Shown: positions 1-6,142, numbered from the stretch's first letter. The stretch is DNA of 7,628 bases from DATKCN01 sp035513175 (GCA_035513175.1 DATKCN010000245.1:1-7628), one strand, 5' to 3'. The notes: generated by a model from the letters alone, not told the origin. Program-made: numbers and translations.

Positions 1-60
1 GTGCCGGTCCCCTGATTCCGTCAGAGTGTCTGCATTGATAGCACCTCTGGTTGCAGCGGA

Positions 61-66
61 AAGGAG
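61..66 (+). promoter_or_regulatory. Ribosome binding site of the FAD oxidase gene
   Basis: AAGGAG lies 6 nt before the ATG at 73 and fixes that start. The 60 bases before it hold no gene I can support: the in-frame GTG at position 1 reads only four codons before TGA at 13-15, which could be the tail of an upstream gene but cannot be identified. No convincing -35/-10 pair is visible here. Confidence 0.75.
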
Positions 67-72
67 CCGCAC

Positions 73-1488
73 ATGGCCGTACAACAGATCGGGGCGAACG
101 GCAGGCTGACGATCGATCAGGTTGTGATCGACACGCTGGCCGCCCAGTTTCGCGGCGTGGTGCTCAAGCCCGGCGACGCGGGCTACGAGGAGGCCCGCAC
201 GGTGCAGAACGGGCTTATCGACCGGCATCCGGCGGCAGTCGTGCAATGCACCGGCGCGGCGGACGTCATCGCTGCTGTCAATATCGCCCGTGAGCACGAC
301 CTGCTGCTCTCGGTCAAGGGCGGCGGGCACAACGTCGCGGGTAACGCCGTGAACGATGGCGGCATCGTGATCGATCTCTCGCTGATGCGGGCTGTGCATG
401 TCGATCCACGCACGCGCACGGCGCGCGTGCAGGGCGGCGCCACCTGGGCGGAGTTGGACCGCGAGACGCAGGTCTTCGGGCTGGCCGCGCCGGGCGGGCT
501 CGTCTCGACGACCGGCGTGGCCGGGCTAACGCTGCATGGCGGCATGGGCCACCTGCGGCGCAAGCACGGGCTGAGCATTGACAACCTGCTGTCGGTCGAC
601 ATTGTCACGGCGGACGGACAGTTGTGCACGGCCAGCGCGACGGAACACCCGGATCTGTTCTGGGCCGTGCGGGGCGCGGGCAGCAACTTCGGGGTTGTCA
701 CCTCGTTCGAGTTCCGGCTGCACCCGGTCGGTCCGACCGTGATGCTCGGGGCCACGGCGTACGCGATGGAGGACGCGCCGACCGTGCTGCGGCAGTGGCG
801 CGACATGCTGCCGTCGACGCCGGAGGAGCTGACGCCGCTGTCCCTCTTCTGGAGCATCCCGCAAGGCTTCCCGCCGGAGCTGGTTGGCATCCCGGTCGTG
901 ATCGTCGTCGGGCTGTACGCGGGTCCGGTTAAGGAGGGCGAGACAGCGGTCCAGTGGATGCGCGAGCTGGCGACGCCGGTCATTGACCTGAGCGGCCCGG
1001 ACCAGTACGCCCACGTGCAATCCGGCTTCGACGCCTTCTTCCCGAAGGGCGACCTCTACTACTGGAAGTCGACCTACGTCGAGGAGATCAGCGACGAGGT
1101 GCTCGATCACCTCTGCAGCCTGGCAGCCGCGCGCCCCTCGCCACGCACGACGATGGACATCTGGCCGCAGATGGGCGCGCCGATGCGGGTCGGCGCCGAA
1201 GAAACCGCCTTTGGCCGCCGCCCACCCTACCTTGTCGCGTTCGAGTCGTCATGGTCGAACCCCGCTGAGAACGACGCCAACATCGCCTGGGCCCGCGATG
1301 CCTGTACGTCGATGTCTCGCTTCCCATCCAGCGGCATCTACCTCAACTTCCCCGGCATGGAGGGGGAGACGGAAGACCTCGCGCGCAGGGCCTACGGGGC
1401 GAACTACGACCGGCTGGTCGAGGTCAAGACGACGTACGACCCCGGCAACCTGTTCCGCATGAACCACAACATTCTTCCGAGGAGGTAG
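73..1488 (+). CDS. FAD-binding oxidase, berberine bridge/6-hydroxy-D-nicotine oxidase type
   Basis: This 471-residue protein is a complete FAD-linked oxidase of the PCMH/BBE family, whose members oxidise alcohols, amines or sugars and pass electrons to O2 in the cytoplasm. The FAD-binding PCMH domain spans roughly residues 50-230. It has the VKGGGHNVAG signature, where His86 is the expected covalent flavin attachment site, then GLVSTTGVAGLTL (about 153-165), RKHGLSIDNL, and FWAVRGAGSNFGVVTSFEF near 196-214. The C-terminal BBE domain (about 425-468) ends with YGANYDRLVEVKTTYDPGNLF. The position that is the second (Cys) flavin attachment site in bicovalent members (the CPT of CPTVGVGGH) reads V-S-T here, so the flavin is predicted to be held by His only. 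There is no signal peptide. The start is set by AAGGAG 6 nt upstream. The ABM-like gene follows 73 bp downstream and may be co-transcribed. The substrate cannot be read from sequence. Confidence 0.93.
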   Translation: MAVQQIGANGRLTIDQVVIDTLAAQFRGVVLKPGDAGYEEARTVQNGLIDRHPAAVVQCTGAADVIAAVNIAREHDLLLSVKGGGHNVAGNAVNDGGIVIDLSLMRAVHVDPRTRTARVQGGATWAELDRETQVFGLAAPGGLVSTTGVAGLTLHGGMGHLRRKHGLSIDNLLSVDIVTADGQLCTASATEHPDLFWAVRGAGSNFGVVTSFEFRLHPVGPTVMLGATAYAMEDAPTVLRQWRDMLPSTPEELTPLSLFWSIPQGFPPELVGIPVVIVVGLYAGPVKEGETAVQWMRELATPVIDLSGPDQYAHVQSGFDAFFPKGDLYYWKSTYVEEISDEVLDHLCSLAAARPSPRTTMDIWPQMGAPMRVGAEETAFGRRPPYLVAFESSWSNPAENDANIAWARDACTSMSRFPSSGIYLNFPGMEGETEDLARRAYGANYDRLVEVKTTYDPGNLFRMNHNILPRR

Positions 1489-1523
1489 AGAACAGGAGGA
1501 ACCGCCGCGAAATCACACACCGC

Positions 1524-1537
1524 ACGTTACACGTTAC
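1524..1537 (+). repeat. Tandem heptamer, two copies of ACGTTAC
   Basis: Two exact adjacent copies of ACGTTAC sit in the 73-bp spacer between the FAD oxidase and the ABM-like gene, about 25 nt before the latter's start. They could be a small direct-repeat operator or simple slippage. No function can be assigned. Confidence 0.4.
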
Positions 1538-1548
1538 ACATCACTCGA

Positions 1549-1554
1549 AAGGAG
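1549..1554 (+). promoter_or_regulatory. Ribosome binding site of the ABM-like gene
   Basis: AAGGAG sits 7 nt before the ATG at 1562. It matches the AAGGAGCC context before the FAD oxidase gene, which supports independent, efficient initiation of the second gene. Confidence 0.75.
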
Positions 1555-1561
1555 CCATACC

Positions 1562-1885
1562 ATGTTTGGGACAGTTGCACGGTTGAAGGTCAAGCCAGGC
1601 CGGGAACAGGATCTGATGGCAGCCTCCGAGGCGTGGAATCGGGAGACCACAGCTCAGGGGCTCGCCGTGGGAGCGATCGCTGAGTACGTCTTCAAGCTGG
1701 AGAACCCCCAGAACGAATACATCATGGTGGCGATCTTCAATGACCGGGAGAGCTACTTCGCCAATGCGGCTCGGCCTGAAACAGACCAGCAGTACCGCCA
1801 GTTGCGGGCGCTGTTGGAGTCCGACCCCGAGTGGAACGACGGACAGGTCGTGCACTCAGCGTCATTCGCCACTGTCGGCATCTGA
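1562..1885 (+). CDS. Small antibiotic-biosynthesis-monooxygenase (ABM)-like dimeric alpha/beta-barrel protein
   Basis: The product has 107 residues, the usual size for one ferredoxin-like alpha/beta-barrel domain that works as a dimer. It opens with a beta strand typical of ABM proteins (MFGTVARLKVKPGREQDLM), continues through an alpha helix, a strand around AEYVFKLENPQNEYIMVAIF (residues about 40-59), and a helical ESYFANAARPETDQQYRQL stretch, and ends DPEWNDGQVV. This order matches ABM/EthD-type small proteins common in Actinobacteria and Chloroflexota. Some members are cofactor-free monooxygenases acting on quinol or polyketide substrates; many have no known reaction, and no catalytic residue can be assigned here. 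It follows the FAD oxidase by 73 bp and has its own strong ribosome site, so the two may form an operon ended by the terminator at 1954. GC is about 61% by hand count, lower than murJ. The family call is firm; the activity is not. Confidence 0.85.
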   Translation: MFGTVARLKVKPGREQDLMAASEAWNRETTAQGLAVGAIAEYVFKLENPQNEYIMVAIFNDRESYFANAARPETDQQYRQLRALLESDPEWNDGQVVHSASFATVGI

Positions 1886-1953
1886 CGAGCGGGCAACCGG
1901 CAGGAGTTTCGGTACCCGAATCGACCACCTGCGATGGGCGACGGACAGGAGAG

Positions 1954-1985
1954 CGGGGAGGCCGGAATGGCCTCCCCGTTTCTGT
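1954..1985 (+). terminator. Rho-independent terminator, probably serving both convergent genes
   Basis: A perfect 10-bp stem (CGGGGAGGCC at 1954-1963, GGCCTCCCCG at 1969-1978) with loop GGAAT is followed by TTTCTGT. It ends the FAD oxidase/ABM unit, 69 bp after the ABM stop. The minus-strand lipoprotein gene stops at 2010 and would read into the same hairpin, but its downstream T run on that strand (CTCTCCTGT) is weak. The rest of 1886-2009 holds no gene I can support. Confidence 0.85.
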
Positions 1986-2009
1986 GTTGAGGCATTGGCT
2001 GTCGAGCGC

Positions 2010-3065
2010 CTAGCCTGCCAGCTCAGCCGGGCAGCCGGTCTCACCGGTCAGCAGCGGGCGCAGGTAGAGGAAGTAGCTCTCGTCCTCGCTCGTCCAGTGG
2101 GTGAGTGTGTTGGCGTTTTCGATCACCCGCTGCATGAGCCTGAGGTCCTCGCCCTCGACGACGGCGCAGCGCAGGTCGGCGTTGCCGAGGTACTCCTCGC
2201 CGAACGTCGCAAGCGGGGTGGCCAGCGGCCAGGCGATCTCAGCGGGCTCGATGCCTGTGTCAGGCATCGGGGCCGACGGCGATGTCACTGGCTGAACGAC
2301 GACCTGCATGCGGTCGATCTCGTAGAAGCTCTCCTCGCCAACGATCGAGCCTTCCGGCAGCCAGCTTCGCATCGAGATCATCTTGTCGTAGAACTCGGCC
2401 AGCCTGGCGCGCGCCTCGGCGTCTTCCTGGGACATGTTCGGGGTCAACGCCTCGTCCAGGCTGAGGGCATAGGCCGAGACAACGTAACTCTTGCCGTCCG
2501 CGTTGATGGTGAACACCGTCGTGGTCGCGTCAGCGATCATGTCGTTCGGGTACTCGGCGTCGCCATCCAGCAGTCCGGCCTCGCGCGCGGCTTGGAGGAT
2601 GGCCTGCATGCCGTCGTCGTCGACGCAGGTCACGAGCAGGTTTGGCAGGGCGGGCGGCGGGAAGATCATGATCTGCGGACCCTCGTGCACGAAGCAGCCG
2701 TCGCCGGTGAGCGAGAAGGCCGGCATGCGCGTCAGCAGGTGCTGCATCATCACGAAGCCACCGGTGTGCTCGATGCGCAGCACGAGATCATCCGACCCGG
2801 TCGGGTACTCGATCGGCGGATCGGCGGGCTCCGGCGTCGCGGTGGGATCCTCCGGCTCCGGCGTGGCCGTTGGGGGGTCAGTTGTCGGCGTTGGCGCCGG
2901 CGGTTCGTTTGTCGGCGTTGCTATCGGCGGGTTGCCGCCCTGTCCGGGCGTCTCGCCGATGGTCTCTTCCTCGCCACAGGCCAGCAGCAGCGCGCCGAGG
3001 ATGGCCAGCGCCGCGATCAGTCCAAGAGATTTCAGTACGCGCTCCATCAGACCATTCCGTTTCAT
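2010..3065 (-). CDS. Secreted lipoprotein of unknown function with Pro/Thr-rich linker
   Basis: I do not recognise a named family. The ATG at 3065 is chosen because GGGAG lies 8 nt upstream and it places a short basic N-terminus directly before the signal peptide; an upstream in-frame ATG at 3128 would bury that signal. The resulting 351-residue protein has a basic n-region (MKRNGLMERVLKS), a hydrophobic core, and a lipobox LLAC with lipidated Cys30. It is then expected to sit on the outer face of the cytoplasmic membrane. Residues about 46-85 are a Pro/Thr/Glu linker containing two TATPEP copies, a common tether in Chloroflexota surface proteins. The globular part (about 90-351) begins LVLRIEHTGGF and includes LLTRMPAFSLTGDG, PQIMIFPPPALPNLLV and AILQAAREAGLLDGD. 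From memory this resembles conserved uncharacterised proteins of Actinobacteria and Chloroflexota. Four further cysteines (124, 147, 300, 345) could make two disulfides. It is transcribed alone, divergent from the rfaE2-murJ pair. Confidence 0.85.
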   Translation of the reverse strand: MKRNGLMERVLKSLGLIAALAILGALLLACGEEETIGETPGQGGNPPIATPTNEPPAPTPTTDPPTATPEPEDPTATPEPADPPIEYPTGSDDLVLRIEHTGGFVMMQHLLTRMPAFSLTGDGCFVHEGPQIMIFPPPALPNLLVTCVDDDGMQAILQAAREAGLLDGDAEYPNDMIADATTTVFTINADGKSYVVSAYALSLDEALTPNMSQEDAEARARLAEFYDKMISMRSWLPEGSIVGEESFYEIDRMQVVVQPVTSPSAPMPDTGIEPAEIAWPLATPLATFGEEYLGNADLRCAVVEGEDLRLMQRVIENANTLTHWTSEDESYFLYLRPLLTGETGCPAELAG

Positions 3066-3112
3066 CGATCCGTCTCCCAATTCGTGGCGCGTCATGGCCA
3101 CGCTCCAGACGC

Positions 3113-3126
3113 GGACACCATTGTCC
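3113..3126. repeat. Small inverted repeat in divergent spacer
   Basis: GGACA and TGTCC flank a 4-nt centre (CCAT). It lies about 50 bp upstream of the lipoprotein start and is followed by a second mini-palindrome, CCCTC-TAC-GAGGG, at 3130-3142. Both sit where operators for the minus-strand gene could be, but their short arms may occur by chance. Confidence 0.3.
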
Positions 3127-3197
3127 ACGCCCTCTACGAGGGTATGACGATGGGGGGCGCAGAAAGGTTCCCGTGGGTGAGGGATGAGGGCCGGGGT

Positions 3198-3271
3198 CCG
3201 AGGGCTGGAGAAGAGAGAACAGACTCGATTGGAGCATCCCCACTCCTCGGCCCTTGGCCCCCAGCCCTCGG
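3198..3271. repeat. GC-rich inverted repeat in the lipoprotein/rfaE2 spacer
   Basis: CCGAGGGCTGG (3198-3208) and its exact reverse complement CCAGCCCTCGG (3261-3271) are 52 bp apart. On each side the match resumes imperfectly with GGCCCTC-like text. The whole 3181-3277 stretch is built from GAGGG/CCCTC words, is non-coding on both strands as far as I can tell, and looks like a dispersed intergenic element and not a single operator. Confidence 0.5.
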
Positions 3272-3283
3272 CCCTCCCGAACC

Positions 3284-3292
3284 TGATACGAT
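3284..3292 (+). promoter_or_regulatory. Candidate extended -10 promoter for rfaE2-murJ
   Basis: TGATACGAT fits a TGn extended -10 (TACGAT against TATAAT), about 34 bp before the ATG at 3326, which would leave a leader of about 27 nt. No good -35 is visible in the GC-rich text upstream. A second weak pair, TTGTCC (3121) and TATGAC (3143) at 16-bp spacing, also points rightward. Confidence 0.3.
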
Positions 3293-3325
3293 CAAGCGCC
3301 GGGTAGCAGCGCGTCGTTGGGAAGC

Positions 3326-3820
3326 ATGCTCGTGGGGCAGGTTGTCGGGATCGACATGGCGGAGGCGCTGGGGGACGGGTTGCGCGAGCGTGGCCTGCGG
3401 GTCGTGTTCACCAACGGGCATTTCGACCTGCTACACGTCGGACATCTGCGTTACCTGCAAGCGGCGCGGGCGCTGGGGGACACGCTGATCGTCGGCGTGA
3501 ACGACGACGCCGTGACGACGCGCCGTAAGGGGCCGGAGCGGCCGGTGCTGCCGGAAGACGAGCGGGCTGAGCTGCTGGCGGGGCTGGCCTGCGTCGACTA
3601 CGTCTTTATATTTCACGAGCCGACCGCCGAGCGGGCGGTCGCGTTGCTGCGGCCGGACGTCTACGTCAAGGGCGGCGACTACGGCCCCGGGGGCGCGGAG
3701 CTGCCGGAGGCGCGAGTCGTCGCCGGCTATGGCGGCGAGACGGTGATCCTGCCGCTGGAGCCGGGCCGCTCGACCAGCGCAATCGTGGCCGCCATCCGCG
3801 ACGGCACGCCGCCGCGATGA
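3326..3820 (+). CDS. rfaE2: Stand-alone RfaE2/HldE-C-type nucleotidyltransferase
   Basis: A 164-residue cytidylyltransferase-fold enzyme. In HldE the equivalent domain adenylates D-glycero-beta-D-manno-heptose 1-phosphate to an ADP-sugar. The match runs end to end: VVFTNGHFDLLHVGH at 26-40 with the HxGH nucleotide-binding motif at 37-40, LGDTLIVGVNDDAVTTRRKG (50-69), RPVLPEDERAELL (72-84), VKGGDY (114-119) and RSTSAIV (148-154), the counterpart of the STTNII end of E. coli HldE. The sugar-kinase half of HldE is absent, so a kinase must be encoded elsewhere, or the substrate differs (related enzymes use glycerol-phosphate or other alcohol phosphates). ATG 3326 is preferred, with GGGA just upstream; TTG 3317 adds three residues and ATG 3356 would leave a short but possible N-terminus. 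Its stop overlaps the murJ start (ATGA), indicating translational coupling and shared expression in envelope biogenesis. Confidence 0.88.
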   Translation: MLVGQVVGIDMAEALGDGLRERGLRVVFTNGHFDLLHVGHLRYLQAARALGDTLIVGVNDDAVTTRRKGPERPVLPEDERAELLAGLACVDYVFIFHEPTAERAVALLRPDVYVKGGDYGPGGAELPEARVVAGYGGETVILPLEPGRSTSAIVAAIRDGTPPR

Positions 3821-5700
3821 TCTGGCGGCGCAAGAGCGCGGGCGACCCCGAGCCGCGTCAGCCGGGGCGCGCGGGGGACACCGACGAGTACGCCGTGCTC
3901 TCCCCGAGAGTGCTGCCGTCGCCCCCTGGCCGGGGCGGGGACACCGAGGCGCTGCCGTCGCCCCCCGGCTACCACGGCGGGCCGAGCGAGGTCACGCTTC
4001 CGCCCGACATGCCCGATCAGCCCGAGGACGACGAGCCGGAGCCCGAGACTGAGCCGGGGATCGAGCTGGAGCCGCAGCGCCCCCGCGTCGTCGAGCGGGC
4101 CGGGCAGGGGATCGCGCTGGCGGCCCTCATCATCGCCTCCGGCAACGTGCTGTCGCGGTTGCTGGGGCTGGTGCGCGAGCAGGTCGCGGCCAACATGTTC
4201 GGCGTCGGCGACCAGATTGCCGCCTTTACCATCGCCGACAACATCCACACCATGCTGTTCGACCTGGTGATCAGCGGCATGATGCAGGCGGCGCTGATCC
4301 CGGTGCTGAGCCAGTACACCGGCGAGGAGCAGCGGGACGAATTGCGGCGCATCACCGGCGCGCTGCTGACGCTGGCGGTGCTGGTCGTCGGCGGCATCGT
4401 CGGCGTGCTGATGATCTTCGCGCCGTCCGCCGTGCAGGTCATGACGGCGCTGGGCGGCGGCGAGGAAGCGCGCGGCCCCGACACGTTCGCGCTGACCGTC
4501 GAGATCGTGCGCATCATCCTGCCAGCCGTGCTGCTGCTGGCGGTCTCAACGATTCTGATGTCGACCCTGTTCGCCCTGCAACGCTTTACGCTGCCGTCGC
4601 TCTCGCTCTCGTTACGCAACGTGGCGATCGTGGTGGCGGCGTTGACACTCGGGCGCACAGCGTTCGGGGTGAAGTCGCTGGCGCTGGGCATCGTGCTGGG
4701 CGCGCTGCTGCTGATCGTCGTGCAGCTGCCCGGCCTGCGGGACGTGATGCCGAGGCCCAACGTCCACTTTCGCCACCCGGCCATCCGCCGCATCGGGCTG
4801 CTGTACCTGCCGATCTTCATTGGGCTGTTCGCCAACACCATCGCGCTGATCGTGGACCGCAATCTGGCCTGGGGCACGAGCGAGGAGGCGCTGGGCGCGA
4901 TGCGCTACGCCACGACCCTCAATCAGATGGTGCTGGGGCTGGTGGCGGCGGCCATCTCGCTGGCGTCGCTGCCTGCCCTCTCGCGCTATTGGGCGGCCGG
5001 GGATGAGGCCAGCTACTGGGCCACACTCGCGCGCGGGCTGCGCATGGTGACGGTGCTGGTCGTGCCGGCCACCTTCGGGCTGGCCGTGCTCTCCTGGCCA
5101 ACCGTGCAGCTCGTCTTCCAGCATGGCGCGACCGACCGCGACAGCGCCATTCAGATCCTGATCGCCCTGCTGGTCTACCTGCCGGGCACGCTGTTCGCAG
5201 CCTTCGATCAGGTGCTGATCTTCGCCTACTACGCGCGGCAGAACACGAAGACGCCGCAGATCGTGGGGGTCATCGCGGTCGGCGTCTACTTCATCTTCGC
5301 GCTCACCCTCGTGCAGCCCTTCGGCATGGCCGGGCTGGTGGCGGCCAACAGCGCGCAGTTCATCTTCCACACCATCGTCATGATCGTGCTGATTCGCCGC
5401 CTGCTGCCGGCGGGGCTGGACGGAACCAGGATGCTGGACGGCGGGCGCGTGATGCGCACCATCCGGGTCTGCGCCATCGCGTCGTTCGGCATGGCCTGGG
5501 TGGCTGGCGGGGTCGCCTACGGGCTGCACCTCAGCCTGCCCGACTGGAGCAGCGGCTTCGGCAGCACGCTGCGCGAGGTCATCGTCCTCCTCATCCCGGT
5601 CGGCATCGGGGGCGCCATCTACGCGGGCGGATTGCTGCTGTTCCGGGTGGAGGAGATGGATCTCATTGTGCGGAAGCTGCGGGCAGCTCTTGCCCGCTGA
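3817..5700 (+). CDS. murJ: MurJ/MviN-family lipid II flippase-like membrane protein
   Basis: A 627-residue polytopic MOP-superfamily protein; MurJ moves lipid-linked peptidoglycan precursor to the outer face of the cytoplasmic membrane. Residues 1-90 form a predicted disordered Pro/Glu-rich cytoplasmic tail, followed by the family start IASGNVLSRLLGLVREQVAA (about 106-125). Hydrophobic segments recur to about residue 609, including about 181-205, 230-252, 267-279, 285-303, 327-346, 371-387, 408-427, 443-461, 481-500, 504-526, 550-571 and 586-609, consistent with roughly 14 helices. The two early arginines (114 and 120, matching E. coli R18 and R24) are kept. An ungapped alignment from memory shows E. 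coli D39, R52, R53, R270 and E273 replaced by A135, F148, D149, T367 and Q370. Chloroflexota members seem to vary here, so the function is probable, not proven. The gene starts inside the rfaE2 stop (ATGA) and its last 38 bp overlap the opposing SnoaL-like gene, leaving no room for its own terminator. Confidence 0.92.
   Translation: MIWRRKSAGDPEPRQPGRAGDTDEYAVLSPRVLPSPPGRGGDTEALPSPPGYHGGPSEVTLPPDMPDQPEDDEPEPETEPGIELEPQRPRVVERAGQGIALAALIIASGNVLSRLLGLVREQVAANMFGVGDQIAAFTIADNIHTMLFDLVISGMMQAALIPVLSQYTGEEQRDELRRITGALLTLAVLVVGGIVGVLMIFAPSAVQVMTALGGGEEARGPDTFALTVEIVRIILPAVLLLAVSTILMSTLFALQRFTLPSLSLSLRNVAIVVAALTLGRTAFGVKSLALGIVLGALLLIVVQLPGLRDVMPRPNVHFRHPAIRRIGLLYLPIFIGLFANTIALIVDRNLAWGTSEEALGAMRYATTLNQMVLGLVAAAISLASLPALSRYWAAGDEASYWATLARGLRMVTVLVVPATFGLAVLSWPTVQLVFQHGATDRDSAIQILIALLVYLPGTLFAAFDQVLIFAYYARQNTKTPQIVGVIAVGVYFIFALTLVQPFGMAGLVAANSAQFIFHTIVMIVLIRRLLPAGLDGTRMLDGGRVMRTIRVCAIASFGMAWVAGGVAYGLHLSLPDWSSGFGSTLREVIVLLIPVGIGGAIYAGGLLLFRVEEMDLIVRKLRAALAR
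3912..3965 (+). repeat. Direct repeat inside the murJ 5' coding region
   Basis: GCTGCCGTCGCCCCC occurs exactly at 3912-3926 and 3951-3965 (39-bp period), and GGGGACACCGA also occurs twice (about 3874 and 3937). In protein this gives two imperfect units of the form PGR(A/G)GDT(D/E)...LPSPPG within residues 16-51, indicating that the tail grew by local duplication. Confidence 0.6.
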
Positions 5701-6142
5701 ACGGTTGCAGGAGTTGCCGCAGCGCGGGCGTCAGCTCAAGCTGCGACAGGATTCCAATGACGTTTACCGTCAACCACTCCTCCTGTATCCGACCGTCGGA
5801 GAGCCGGATGATGTGGATCGCGGGAATGGTGAAGTGTTTGCCGGTGGGCTCATGTTCGAGAAGCTTTCCACGCATCGTCCCGCTGCTTTTCAGCCTCACC
5901 GTCACTCTGTCAGCCTCGGAAATCATGTCTTCGATCGATTGCGCGAGGTCTGGGAACGTCAACCGTTCGGACGTGACAATTCGCTTGAGGGCGTCGGAGC
6001 CGGACACTCCACCGGCCGGAATCGAGTCGTTGTGTCTCAGGTAGGTTGGAGCAACGAGCTCGTCGATGACGGCAACATCACCTTGGTTCCAGACTTCAGC
6101 GAAGTAGCGGCGGACGATTGCTCTGTTGTTGGTGAGTGACAT
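5663..6142 (-). CDS. SnoaL-like ester cyclase-fold protein (NTF2 superfamily)
   Basis: The 159-residue product has the SnoaL/ester-cyclase pattern: an N-terminal helix NRAIVRRYFAEVWNQGD (6-22), VIDELVAPTYLRHN (25-38), the central LTFPDLAQSIEDMISEADRVTVRL stretch (61-84), then HEPTGKHFTIPAIHIIRLSDGRIQEEW (97-123). The founding members close polyketide rings by aldol chemistry; most bacterial homologues have no known substrate. Here the common EHW...D ending of this family reads EEW...N (residues 121-127), so the classic acid-base chemistry may be altered. The start is well set: GGGGAGG lies 5 nt before the ATG. The last 11 codons and stop lie antisense within murJ, giving a tail (GQELPAASAQ) that is probably not family-derived. 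GC is about 58% over 5701-6120 by hand count, against 70% or more in sampled murJ, which hints at separate origin. It is divergent from the FAD monooxygenase gene. Confidence 0.88.
   Translation of the reverse strand: MSLTNNRAIVRRYFAEVWNQGDVAVIDELVAPTYLRHNDSIPAGGVSGSDALKRIVTSERLTFPDLAQSIEDMISEADRVTVRLKSSGTMRGKLLEHEPTGKHFTIPAIHIIRLSDGRIQEEWLTVNVIGILSQLELTPALRQLLQPFSGQELPAASAQ

Noticed and set aside
183..983. Minus-strand open frame opposite the FAD oxidase
   Set aside because: It is Ser/Pro/Thr-rich shadow sequence antisense to strong FAD-binding motifs.
3066..3128. Upstream ATG (3128) as start of the lipoprotein
   Set aside because: It would place 21 extra residues before the signal peptide; ATG 3065 has a well-spaced GGGAG and a canonical n-region.
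1740..3488. 582-codon plus-strand open frame across the ABM gene, the lipoprotein and into rfaE2
   Set aside because: It runs antisense to a lipoprotein with a clear signal peptide and lipobox and out of frame with two recognised genes. The translation is Arg-rich without family motifs, a typical high-GC shadow.
4612..5529. Long minus-strand open frames opposite murJ (also 4017-4877)
   Set aside because: They are antisense to clear MurJ coding sequence; the compositions (His/Gln/Arg-rich or Ser/Thr-rich) reflect the opposite strand of hydrophobic codons, and no ribosome site or motif supports them.
5666..6139. Plus-strand open frame opposite the SnoaL-like gene
   Set aside because: The minus frame carries the SnoaL pattern and a strong ribosome site; the plus frame shows no recognisable motif.
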